Assembly: GCA_013420905.1 (NCBI GenBank)
Contig: JAAXNY010000005.1
Span: 4,030,001 to 4,094,000 of the forward strand
DNA: 64,000 nucleotides
Origin: Collybia mongolica
Lineage: Eukaryota > Basidiomycota > Agaricomycetes > Agaricales > Clitocybaceae
Direction of reading: 5' to 3'
In this document: positions 50,385 to 59,794 of the stretch, one piece after another
Layout: every line of letters starts with the position of its first letter
How positions within the stretch are numbered: position 1 is the first letter of the stretch
Program-made: the position numbers and the translations under genes
The notes under the pieces: model-generated
What the model saw: the letters and a program-made list of their open reading frames with translations, nothing else
Database searches by the model: none
Told to the model about the DNA's origin: nothing

Positions 50385-51840
50385 ATGTTCTTCTCGTCAT
50401 TCATCGCTCTCGCTCTCGCCAGCACTGCTCTGGGTAACCCCCTCAAGAGGTTCGACGGTATTACCGTTGAGGTCTCAGGGCCTTCCGGGAGCGTTAGCTC
50501 GATCGACAACCTCAAGTTCACTGCCAAAGTCACCAACACTGGTTCAGAAGCCGTCAAAATCCTCAAGTATGCCACCATCCTCGATGACAAGCTGCCCACC
50601 AGATCCTTCACCGTCACAAAAGACGGCACCACTGTTCCCTTTACCGGTGTCAAGGTCCGTACTCTATCGAGACTTATGATAAATAGATTTATGAATTGAT
50701 TCAACCAGCTCTCCGTTTCATTAAACGACCTTGATGATACCGCTTTCGCCATCATCCCAGCCGGCAAAACTATCACCGTTAACCATGATGGTGCGCACCT
50801 GAATGTGTAACATATCATAGCATTTTATTGACCGCTTGCTCCAGTCGCCTCTCTGTTCGACTTCGCCTCCGCCGGAACCGGAACCTACTCCTTCGAGCCC
50901 ATCACCAACTTCAAGATTTTGGAGGCCGCAGACAAGAACTTCGAGGCCACCAACTTTGCCAAGGTCCAATCGCCCACCAGCAAGGTTACAGTCAACGTCA
51001 CCGGTGATGTCGCTAAGCGCGAACTTGCCGAGTTGAATAAGCGAGCCACCAACATCTGCACAGACAGCTCAAAGAAATCCTTCATCTCCGCCAGGTCAGA
51101 CGTCTGTCGTCATTATTCCACAATATCAACTCTAACACAAATTATAGTTACACTGAAGGAAAGGCATTGGCTTCTGGTGGTGTTTCTTACATCAACTCCA
51201 ACGGCGCCAACACTTTGTACAGGGCTTACTGGGGTAGCACTTCAACATCACGCGTCACCTCTGTCCTGAGTGCCGTTGCAAACGAGAACTCTTCCTCCAG
51301 GACGTGAGTGGCGTTCCACATATTCATGTTATTATATAACCGCTTCTTAAATCCATTGACAGTTTGAGCTGTGTTGATTCTTACGGCGTCTGTTCTGGTG
51401 GTGTCATTGCTTACACCGTCATCTCGACCACCAACGTATGTATCTCAAAATATTTATCGACAAGAATGGGAATGAACAAGGGTCCTGTAGATCTACTACT
51501 GCAGCATCTTCTTCAACGAGGTCCCCTCCACCAGCCTCTGCTCTGGCACCTCCGTCGCATCCCGCAATGTCCGTGGCGGAACTACCCTTCACGAGGCAAG
51601 TCTTACCCTGACCAAAAATTGCAAACACTCATCTCCTCCCTTAACAGCTCACCCACGCTGTCGCCGGCACTGATGATGTCACTTACGGTTGCGCTGCTGA
51701 CCAGGCCCTTTCTGATTCTCAATCCGTCATCAACGCCGACAACTACAACGTATGTTGTTGAAGTCTGATGTCACTATAATTCGTCTGACGAAATTCACAG
51801 TGCTTCACCACTCAAGTCTATGCCGATACTCACTGCTAGA
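50385..51840 (+). CDS. Secreted M35 metalloprotease (peptidyl-Lys / deuterolysin type)
   Basis: Zinc endopeptidase of the aspzincin family; mushroom members cleave before lysine. The start gives a signal peptide MFFSSFIALALASTALG. The propeptide (VEVSGPSGSVSSIDNLKFTA) follows, then a mature region from about CTDSSKKSFISA with SYTEGKALASGGVSYI and NTLYRAYWG. Eight exons are read. The zinc motif HELTH is split by an intron between Glu and Leu. That intron starts GAG|GCAAGT, a GC-AG intron with otherwise perfect donor consensus. The third zinc ligand is the Asp in AGTDD. The protein ends CFTTQVYADTHC, as in deuterolysin-type enzymes. Cysteines at CTDSS, CVDSYGVC, CSGT, YGCA and the end suggest disulphides. 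Extracellular; nutritional role is inferred from the family. Confidence 0.92.
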
Positions 51841-52132
51841 TTCCCTTTCGATGTTGCTCTCCTTGATACATCCGGCGATTGTACATATGTAACAAAAGAT
51901 AAAACTGCTGAGATTCGTATCATCCAAATCCGACTGCGTAAACCTCGTGAGATTTGACTAGACATGATGCACCCCGAACAGACTCGCCTTGGCCATGCCC
52001 AGTGTGCATCTTTTGAGTAGTGGGTGGAATATACGAGACATTTCTAATTTCATTAATCCCATTACGGGCTAGATGTGTTCGTCCGGTTCTTTTAGCATGT
52101 ATATTGTTGCCCCAGATCCTCACCCCCCTCTC
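51841..52132. other. Intergenic region
   Basis: About 290 bp after the protease gene; probable 3' UTR. Nothing else recognised. Confidence 0.45.
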
Positions 52133-52512
52133 AAGGCGTCACAGCATCACCAGACATCAGGTAACAGCGATGGTTCATAAGCTCAAGATAGTACCTACGA
52201 TCTCGGTCGGTTGGAGGGCCCCATACTCCCACCCACTACAATCGTTACATATTCAGCGACGCGGTTAGCATTCAACGGCACTGCCTATGAGTGCTACCTC
52301 TGTCACGTCGCCTTCAGAAAAATGAAAAATCTCAATAGACACTTAAACTCGCCTGCTCATAACAGCGACTAGCCCAAGTGTCCGGGTGTAAAAGTGCAAC
52401 GCCAAGTTCAAGATTCAGCACATCGAGCACGGGATTTGTGGGTTGGCGAAGTTCAAAGAAGTCCAGAGCCATTTTGAAAGTTTGACCGACCAATTCTCAC
52501 GCGCCTGAAGTT
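52133..52512 (+). pseudogene. C2H2 zinc-finger array, copy 1 (5'-truncated remnant)
   Basis: Only the last-exon region of the family is present, from TRHQVTAMVHKLKIVPTISV through YECYLCHVAF and the C-terminal helix region. Compared with copies 2 and 3 it lacks about 7 nt where they encode the NRR of VNRRLEGPI, has an in-frame TAG at about 52369, and lacks part of the following C-x4-C finger. The upstream finger exons and start codon are absent. A conserved hairpin lies downstream at 52592-52628, as in copies 2 and 3. Confidence 0.85.
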
Positions 52513-52591
52513 CTGATATTGTACATATTCAAACACCTTGAGCTTTAAATTAGCCCCGTTGACGCTGAATTTTGTAAGAGGGCTGTAGCAT

Positions 52592-52628
52592 AGGTTGGCC
52601 CGCAATACCTGGTGGCAGGTGCCGACCT
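52592..52628 (+). other. 3' hairpin, copy 1
   Basis: Arms AGGTTGGC and GCCGACCT pair over 8 positions, including one U-G wobble, around a longer loop. It is located about 80 nt after the remnant's coding end. Confidence 0.55.
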
Positions 52629-53166
52629 AATCTCCAGTTTCACATACCCAACGTACAACGACGAAGTTGGTGTTGTTCCTTCTTACGTTCTATGTTTGCT
52701 ATAACCACCTCGGCTCACTACCTACGCATACTGTAAACTCTGATGGTACTATATTATAACTCTCTTGGACTTCAGTACCTTTTTTCCTATGGCAAGTACA
52801 TGTAAACATAAAGGTAGATGCAATTTTATTTGGATTGTGACTGCGGGCTACTTAGTGGGCCTGTAATTAACCTCCTCCATTGTGTATGGTTCCGCCTTTC
52901 CTTTCTAATCAGAATTTGCACATTACTCACTGAACGTAAAGCTCGGGATTTTTTCACCGAGTTGGTATCCAAATTACTGTAAAGGTCGCTCTTGTAATTG
53001 TTGACGCTCCATTCAATGTCTGGATATCGTACATTTTACCTCACAAAAATTCAGCAGAGTGTATTGCGGCATTTGCCATTTAAGTTCTGTCAGGAAATGG
53101 GATGCACGCCACTGTTTATGTATAGACGCGGACTTTCTGCGCTCCTTCTAGCCCGCAGAAGACTCA

Positions 53167-53199
53167 CACGTGAGGGTGGTGGCAAGACCGGGTATAAAA
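53167..53199 (+). promoter_or_regulatory. E-box and TATA box of zinc-finger copy 2
   Basis: CACGTGAG at 53167 and TATAAAA at 53193-53199; the TATA box lies 63 nt before the start codon. Copy 3 has the same E-box at nearly the same distance. Confidence 0.55.
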
Positions 53200-53262
53200 G
53201 GTTACTACCTCTTTATCTAATCCATCTCTCGCTCCCCCATCATCCGATATACTTGATCAGAA

Positions 53263-54599
53263 ATGCCGACTTTTGGTTGTCTTGACTGCTCGCGTCGGTT
53301 CTTCTCTGTGAGCGCCTTGTTCGATCACTGTTCTTCAACCGGCCATTCCTCTGGCTGCAAACTATGCAATAAGTTTTTTTCTACCACTGGTGCCCTGCAA
53401 CAGGTATGTTCAAGGTGTTTCATCACTATCACTAACTCACAAGTGGAATCTTTAGCATATCCGAGGTTCATCAGCTCACTACGATTGGAGCAGTGATAAA
53501 AGTTCTGATGAAAGTTCGGAAGAAGAAGACGAAGATGACGAAGATGAATATCTTTGTAGTAAATGCAACCGCTTCTTCGTCGACGACGCAGCGTTAAACC
53601 AGCACCGTCTGAATAATTCTGAACATAACTGGTGCTTCACTTGCGACAGAGACTTCAAAACCGTTGAAGGATTGAATCAGGTTCGTTCATGGTTTGTCCT
53701 ATCTTCAACCGTTGTCCCATCGAATCATTTAGCATATCCGAGATTCACCAGCTCACTACGATTGGAGTAGTGATGAAAGTTCTGATGAAATTTCGGAAGA
53801 AGACGAAGAAGAATGCTTTTGTGACAAGTGTAACCGCTCCTTCGTTGACGACACAGCCTTAAACCAGCACCGTCTGAATAGTTTGGAACATAACTGGTGC
53901 TTTACTTGCGACAGAGACTTCAAAACTGTTGAAGGATTGAACCAGGTTTGTTCATGGTTTATCCCATTGTCCACTGTCGTCTCATCGAATTCTTCAGCAC
54001 TCCTCGTCGTCCCAAGCACATAAACAGAAGAAACGTCAGATTATGAGCCAGGTTTGTACTCTCCCTGTCGCATGATGGATCATTGACACGCCGCTACTTA
54101 GCAAAATGCCCCATCGACACCCAAGACATTCGACTGTTTGTTCTGCGATCAGAAATTTAAACAACCATCTGCAGTTGCCATGCATATCGAATCAGGTCGC
54201 CACAAGATCACCAGGCACCAGGTAACGGCGGCAGTCCACAAACTCAGGATAGTGCCTACTATCTCAGTAAACCGTCGTTTGGAAGGCCCCATACTCCCAC
54301 CCACTACGATTGTTTCATATTCAGCGACAGAGTTAGCATTCAACGGCACTGCCTATGAATGCTACCTTTGTCATGATACCTTCAGGAAGCTGAAGGGCCT
54401 TAACGCACATCTGAACTCGCCTGCTCACGATGACGACGAGTTTAAGTGTCCGGGCACTAAGTGTAGGTCCGAGTTCAAGTTGGTCTCTGGGCTGATCCAG
54501 CACATCGAGTGCGGGACATGTGGACTGGCGAAGTTCAAGGATGTCCAAGGCCATTTTGAGAGCTTGACCGATCAATTCTCGCGTGCGCTGAAGTTCTGA
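53263..54599 (+). CDS. C2H2 zinc-finger protein, array copy 2
   Basis: Five exons: 53263-53403, 53456-53680, 53733-53945, 53998-54051 and 54102-54599. All introns are phase 0 and each follows a CAG codon. Exon 1 encodes FGCLDCSRRFFSVSALFDHC, a C-x2-C-x12-H-x5-H finger of the U1/JAZ type, and a second half-finger. Exons 2 and 3 are near duplicates, each with an acidic Ser/Glu linker, CNRxFVDDxALNQHRLN and CDRDFKTVEGLNQ. The last exon has FDCLFCDQKFKQPSAVAMHI, a conserved spacer (HKLRIVPTISVNRRLEG), YECYLCHDTFRKLKGLNAHL, and a C-x4-C finger with HIECGTC. Long His spacing of this kind is known from RNA- and dsRNA-binding fingers, so nucleic-acid binding is likely, target unknown. Copies 3 and 4 follow on the same strand. 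Confidence 0.85.
53456..53945 (+). repeat. Internal exon-plus-intron duplication
   Basis: Exon 53456-53680 (75 codons) and exon 53733-53945 (71 codons) are close copies, and the introns that follow them are also alike (both begin gtt(c/t)gttcatggttt). The duplicated unit is exon plus downstream intron. Confidence 0.85.
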
Positions 54600-54669
54600 T
54601 ATTGTACGTATCCACATCATCTCGAGCCTAGCTCCGGTAACACTCAAATCTGTAGGAGGACTGTAACGT

Positions 54670-54701
54670 AGGTTGGCGCGAGAGTCTTTTGGCGCCAACC
54701 T
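54670..54701 (+). other. 3' hairpin, copy 2
   Basis: Arms AGGTTGGCGC (54670-54679) and GCGCCAACCT (54692-54701) form a perfect 10-bp stem with a 12-nt loop, 71 nt after the stop codon of copy 2. Confidence 0.7.
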
Positions 54702-55338
54702 GATTTCCAGCCCTCACATAACAAATGTACAACCACGAACTCAGTATTCTCCCTTGTCGCCCTCTGGGCTTGTACTACCACTTTTTTCACTTGAGTGTGG
54801 TGCTTCGATTATGTGCCGTATGTATATTTTGCGTGAAAGTGATATTTTGTATTACATACTTCGGTGAATGGGCTTCTTTTGAGTGCGTGAAACCAAACAA
54901 GCCGGATTGATGACTCACTCAGCCAAGCGCGGATGGGCGGGGCCGGCAAAAAACCCTCCTCAATGGTTCGGGGTCTCGACGTTCAACGATGTTCACCTCG
55001 AGCTCCGGACCTTGAGCCTCCCCCTCGTATGACCTTCGCTACATATTTTCTTGGACTAGGTTTGCAATTCTCTTCTAAACTTCAAACTCGGGGCTTGCGA
55101 TTATTCCGAACTTAGGTCCAAAGGCCAAATCTGCTGCTGCCTGCTGCTCTGCCTACTGAAAGTAACCAAGTAAATCTAGACAGCCCCCATCTTCAGCATA
55201 ACTTGGTAATGGAAGTCACAATACTTCACACTTCACCTGGGCGTACTACAAGTCCGCATCACATACACCTCGTAGCCCGGTGATGCGGCATTTTCCATTT
55301 GGGTTCTGTCGGAAACCGGCCGGCTCGACCAAGATCTA

Positions 55339-55370
55339 CACGTGAGCACGGCGGTAAGGTTATATTATAT
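55339..55370 (+). promoter_or_regulatory. E-box and TATA-like element of zinc-finger copy 3
   Basis: CACGTGAG at 55339 followed by TATATTATAT-like sequence at 55361-55370. E-box to start codon is 98 nt, against 96 nt in copy 2. Confidence 0.5.
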
Positions 55371-55436
55371 GTAAGGCCATTGCTTCTGTTATGCTACATC
55401 TCTCCTTCCCCCATCATCTCATAGACCTCAACAGAA

Positions 55437-56247
55437 ATGCCGGCGTTTGAATGTCGTGGCTGCTCACGCACCCTCCGTTCTGTGGATGCTTTATTCAATC
55501 ACTGTTATTCAACTGGCCACTCATTTGGCTGTAAACCGTGCAGGAAACGGTTTTATAGCACGAATTCCCTGGCGCAGGTATGTTCAAAGGGGTCATTACG
55601 ACTACTTGTTACCGCAACTCACTAATTATTCCACAAGCACATTCGAGACTCGCCGGCTCATGCGTACAGACGCAAAAAGACCAAAGCCCCGAGCCAGGTA
55701 TGTATCTTCCTCGTTCCACGGCAGATTTTGACGCATTACTTACCAGCGATCATCACCCTCACTCAAGGCTAAGACATTCCAGTGTCTTTTCTGCAAGAAG
55801 AATTTCAACGCTCCATCAGCAGTCGCCATGCATATCGAGTCAGGCTGCCACAATGTCACAAGACACCAGGTAACGGCAGTAATTCATAAACTTAGGATAG
55901 TGCCTACTATCTCGGTAAATCGTCGGTTGGAGGGCCCCATACGCCCACCCACCACGATTGTCAAATACTCCGCGACAAAGTCAGCATTCAACGGCGCAGC
56001 CTATGAATGCTGCCTCTGCCACGCCACCTTTAGAACGCGTCAAAGTCTCAACTCACACTTAAACTCGCCTGTCCACGACGACGACGAGTTTAAGTGTCCG
56101 GGCGTGAAATGCAACGCCAAGTTCAAGTTGGTCTCTGGGCTGATTCAGCACATCGAGTGCGGGGCCTGTGGGCTGGCGAAGTTCAAGGAAGTCAAGGGCC
56201 GTTATGAGAGCCTGACCAAACAGTTTTCGCGAGCTCTGACGTTTTGA
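55437..56247 (+). CDS. C2H2 zinc-finger protein, array copy 3
   Basis: Three exons joined by phase-0 introns after CAG codons. Exon 1 (55437-55577) encodes FECRGCSRTLRSVDALFNHC and a second half-finger that is completed by HIRDSPAH in exon 2. Exon 2 is short (20 codons) with a Lys-rich stretch. The last exon has FQCLFCKKNFNAPSAVAMHI, the conserved HKLRIVPTISVNRRLEGPI spacer, YECCLCHATFRTRQSLNSHL and a C-x4-C finger. It lacks the two acidic middle exons of copy 2, so it shows the simpler ancestral or reduced layout. About 215 residues. The spacer between fingers is the best-conserved part of the family, suggesting it is functional rather than a mere linker. No known target. Confidence 0.85.
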
Positions 56248-56316
56248 ATCGTAGGTATCTGGGCCACCTTGAGCTTAGCTCCGTTGACACCAAATTTCGT
56301 AGGAAGACTGTAGCGT

Positions 56317-56348
56317 AGGTCGGCGCTGAGTCCCGATGACGCCGACCT
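56317..56348 (+). other. 3' hairpin, copy 3
   Basis: Arms AGGTCGGCG (56317-56325) and CGCCGACCT (56340-56348) pair perfectly over 9 bp with a 14-nt loop, 70 nt after the stop codon. One stem pair is C-G here and U-A in copy 2. Confidence 0.7.
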
Positions 56349-57020
56349 AATCTTCAGCCCTCACATACCAATGTATATCTATGAACTCCAGCGTCTCCTC
56401 CCTTCTTGCTTTCTTGGTTTGTACTACTACTTGGCCTCGCTCCTTTGGTTCTCCGCTGGGGTGTGGTGTTTCAACTATGTACCATGTATGTATATACATG
56501 AAAATGTTATTTTTTTTTTCGCTCTTGAAATATTTGAGTATGCACGCGGAGGGAAGGTACAACGTATGTTGATGTGAGCCAGGTTACTAAGCCGTTAGCA
56601 GACGAGCGGACGGTAATTGACGGCTTGGCCTTCGCCTTAATTTCCTACTACAATTCCGTATCTTCAATTAGACTCAAGCTTCTGCACGTTGCTCGCTAAA
56701 AGTGGCTTTGCATAGTCCAATCTCCGGTAGTTAAGAATTTTTCTGGCGAGGATAGAAATATGACTCGACTGAGAAACCGTCCGGAGCCTTGAGAAGCACT
56801 TTGATACTTATTGTGGTGGTCGAAATTCTATTATAGATTGACTGCGTACTTACCAAGAACGTTCAAGCTTCAGGACTCGTGGAGACCAACGTAACCATGC
56901 CCCCGTTAATTTCTACCAGTATAGATACTCTTCTTTAGCTGATATGCACTGCGAGGTGTACGACGCGGTTATTCTTATGTACAATGTATAACAAGTAAAG
57001 GTTCGGAGTAACGCGGTCGT

Positions 57021-57027
57021 TATAAAA
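57021..57027 (+). promoter_or_regulatory. TATA box of zinc-finger copy 4
   Basis: TATAAAA 77 nt before the start codon. No CACGTG element precedes it, unlike copies 2 and 3. Confidence 0.55.
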
Positions 57028-57104
57028 GTGAGATTCGTTTTCCCACCCAATTCCCAACTTTTCTGTTTCCCATTCCCACTCGCACCGAGCTGTGAATTAC
57101 CACG

Positions 57105-57922
57105 ATGCTGTCTGTTAATTGCCTTGAATGTCCCCTCAAATTTTCCTCCATGGAGGTGTTACGACAACATTCCCTCACTACTAGTCACCTTATGCAATGT
57201 AAACCTTGCGAAGAGTATTTTACAAATACAACGGCGGTAGAACAGGTATATTGAAAAACACGTCGAGCCTACCTCTGGATCTCATTGTATTTTCTTCCTA
57301 GCACCTGCACGTCTCTCCAGCCCACGGAAATGCTGATGATGAGCCTGAGAGTAGCGACCCCGTTGAACAATCGGTTTGTTCCCGTCGTTTCTCCGCCTTG
57401 AATTACATTAATTCCTGGATGTAGCACGCATCGTTCGATGCCGATGGTAAAAAAATCTTCAAGTGTTTATTCTGTGACCGAGTTTTCAGGTTCGCATCCG
57501 CCATCGCGATGCACATCGAGTCCGGAAGCCACGGTATAACTCGGCATCAAGTTACTGTTGCGGTGCACAAGCTAGGGATCGTCCCAACGATATCAGTAGA
57601 CCGTCGGCTGGAGGCTCCCATAGAGCCACCAGCGACGATCGTCACTTATTCAGCGACAGAAGAAGCATTCAACGGGATTTCTTACAAATGCTTCTTCTGT
57701 CTTTGTACATACGCGAGCCTGCGCGGACTCAACGCGCACTTGAACTCTCCGGCTCACGACGCCGACGAGTTCAAGTGCCCGAAATGCAGAACACAATTCA
57801 AGCTCGTTTCGGGGCTCATACAGCATATTGAGAGCGGTACCTGTGCTGTTGCGGAATTGAAGGAGGTCCAGAGTCATTTTGAAAATCTTACCGATCAGTT
57901 CTCCCGAACCCTTAAGATTTAG
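57105..57922 (+). CDS. C2H2 zinc-finger protein, array copy 4 (most divergent)
   Basis: Three exons, again with phase-0 introns; the first follows a CAG codon, the second a TCG codon. Exon 1 encodes NCLECPLKFSSMEVLRQHS and CKPCEEYFTNTTAVEQ. Exon 2 is a short acidic piece (HLHVSPAHGNADDEPESSD). The last exon has FKCLFCDRVFRFASAIAMHI, the family spacer HKLGIVPTISVDRRLEAPI, YKCFFCLCTYASLRGLNAHL and a shorter final finger of C-x2-C spacing (CPKCRTQF) where the other copies have C-x4-C. It lacks the 3' hairpin found after the other copies. It is probably the oldest duplicate; function unknown. Confidence 0.85.
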
Positions 57923-58255
57923 GACGGTGAGTCAATGAATGATCTGGAGGCACTATTGTTAACAACTCTCGGCGTCAGCTCTCGACGCGTACTTGGTTTT
58001 TGCCTTCGCCAGTGTGCGATACGGTTTTGGTCGTGGAGGCCGGGCCGGGGTTGAAGACTGGTGGTGACTGGTGACTTTTTCTTGATGGTTAAGCGTTCTT
58101 GTGATTTAACGATTGAATTACTGCATGTCATACGTATCCTCATTCACTCACCCTCAATACATATCTTGTTGGCTTCTTGGTGAGAGCTCGGGCATGAGGG
58201 CGAGCGTCACAAACCAGATGGGAGGGAGAACAAACCAAGGCAAACATCTCCTTCA
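57923..58255. other. Intergenic region
   Basis: 333 bp between zinc-finger copy 4 and the aminopeptidase gene. No hairpin like those after the other copies and no gene was recognised. Confidence 0.5.
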
Positions 58256-59646
58256 ATGTTGCGACAAGCTGCTCGCCAAACATGGAGTCATTTGCGCAGT
58301 CCTAACCCAAGACCCATAAGCCATCCTGTAAAACGTCTCAAGTTCTCAACGGCGCATTCGGACCTGATTGAAGACGACTTTGGCGACTATAGCGTTATCT
58401 TGCCGGAAGAGCCGTACATTTTCGGCGTCTCGCACATCCAGCCACGGAGTGTTCCCAGTAGCATAGCAAGGCCGTATTATGCGGTACCAGGATTCTCGAG
58501 CGACGACAGCGAGCCTGCACCAAGAGCGGAGAGAATCACACTGGGGGGAGAGGCTGAGCTTCGGCTGAGGGAAGCGGCGAAGTTGGCCCGGAAAGTGCGG
58601 GAGTATGCTGGAACGTTGGTTCGAGTGAGCGACCATGTCAGAGCACATCAACTATAAAGATCTGACCGGCTTTTTGAGGTTGGTGTAACTACGAATGCCA
58701 TTGACGCGTCGATACACGACTTTATAATCTCCCATTCCGCATATCCGTCTCCGCTTCTTTACAAGGAATATCCACGCTCATGTTGTACTAGGTATGTCTC
58801 GCATATATCTATCACCTCGAAATACCTCATTAATTCTGCTCATAGTGTGAATAATATCATAGTTCATGGGATACCAGACGAGTGAGATGATTGCTTCGGA
58901 TAACTCATGCGTTTCTGACCGAGCCCGAACATGTGGAAACAGTCGCCCACTTGAAAATGGCGACATTATTAATATTGACATAACCGTATTCTTGAATGGA
59001 TACCACGGTGACACGTCACAAACATTCCTAGTGGGCAATGTAGTGCGTTACATCCTACCGCTGTTATAACCTCGGTTGACGTCACTCCCAGGACGAACCA
59101 GGGCGGGAATTGGTAGCTGCCACGAACCAAGTAGTAGATGCAGGGATCCGTGCCTGTGGTCCTGGCAAGAAGTTTAAGAAAATCGGGAGGGCGATTGATG
59201 AGCTCACTCGTCACAGCAAATTCTCCGTTTCATCTCAATTTACTGGGCATGGAATTGGTACCGTTTTTCACAGACCCCCGTGGATTCTTCATCATTGTAT
59301 GTTTTCTCAGTTTCATATACCTCTGCTGATACCTGACATTTGTGACAGTAAACGACGAGCCTGGCGTGATGATGCCTGGTGATTGCTTCACAATCGAGGT
59401 GTGTTTGACAGGCTTTCTGTTCTTCATCGGCTGACTTTTTGTCAAAAATAGCCTTGTTTGATTCAAGGTTCCAATCCCAGGGGGTGGATATTCCCTGATG
59501 GCTGGACAGCATCTACCGAGGTAAATACCGATGTATTTTGGACAGGTACTTTTTTGACAATTCTGTGGTAGAATTGTGCTCGTAGCGCTCAAGCAGAGCA
59601 CATGGTGCTCATTACGGAGCACGGGGCTGATGTACTAACGCAATGA
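58256..59646 (+). CDS. Methionine aminopeptidase type I, mitochondrial (METAP1D-like)
   Basis: Removes the initiator Met from new proteins. The start at 58256 begins an Arg/Ser-rich, acid-free N-terminus ([15 protein letters not shown]) that looks like a mitochondrial targeting signal, and the zinc-finger region of cytosolic Map1 is missing. Eight exons are read. The metal ligands are present: Asp in [15 protein letters not shown] (two), His in FTGHGIG, Glu in PGDCFTIE and Glu in [10 protein letters not shown]. The substrate His is in [10 protein letters not shown], and ARSAQAEH is the expected C-terminal block. The exon containing VHGIPD joins through a GTGAGA donor directly to DRPLENGD. The family normally reads YPSPLNY with PxSxCTSVN; here [19 protein letters not shown] fits. 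Confidence 0.9.
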
Positions 59647-59794
59647 ACGGATTATATATGAATACTCTGAAGCAGGCGCAGCCAGCCTCGAGGATAAAGG
59701 ATTTTCCGCGGTAAATGAAGTGTTACATATCTATACAATACTTTTCAAGAACAATTAGGACAAACTACATACAAAGCGAGAAGCAAGCAATAAA

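Larger units (their letters stand above)
52513..53262. other. Intergenic region between zinc-finger copies 1 and 2
   Basis: 750 bp containing the copy 1 3' hairpin and, at the end, the copy 2 promoter. No other gene supported. Confidence 0.5.
54600..55436. other. Intergenic region between zinc-finger copies 2 and 3
   Basis: 837 bp with the copy 2 hairpin near its start and the copy 3 promoter near its end. No other gene supported. Confidence 0.5.
56248..57104. other. Intergenic region between zinc-finger copies 3 and 4
   Basis: 857 bp with the copy 3 hairpin at its start and a TATA box for copy 4 at its end. AT-rich otherwise; no other gene supported. Confidence 0.5.

Noticed and set aside
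54725..55115. Short plus-strand open frames between zinc-finger copies
   Set aside because: No fingers or other motif; the segment is the 3' flank of copy 2.
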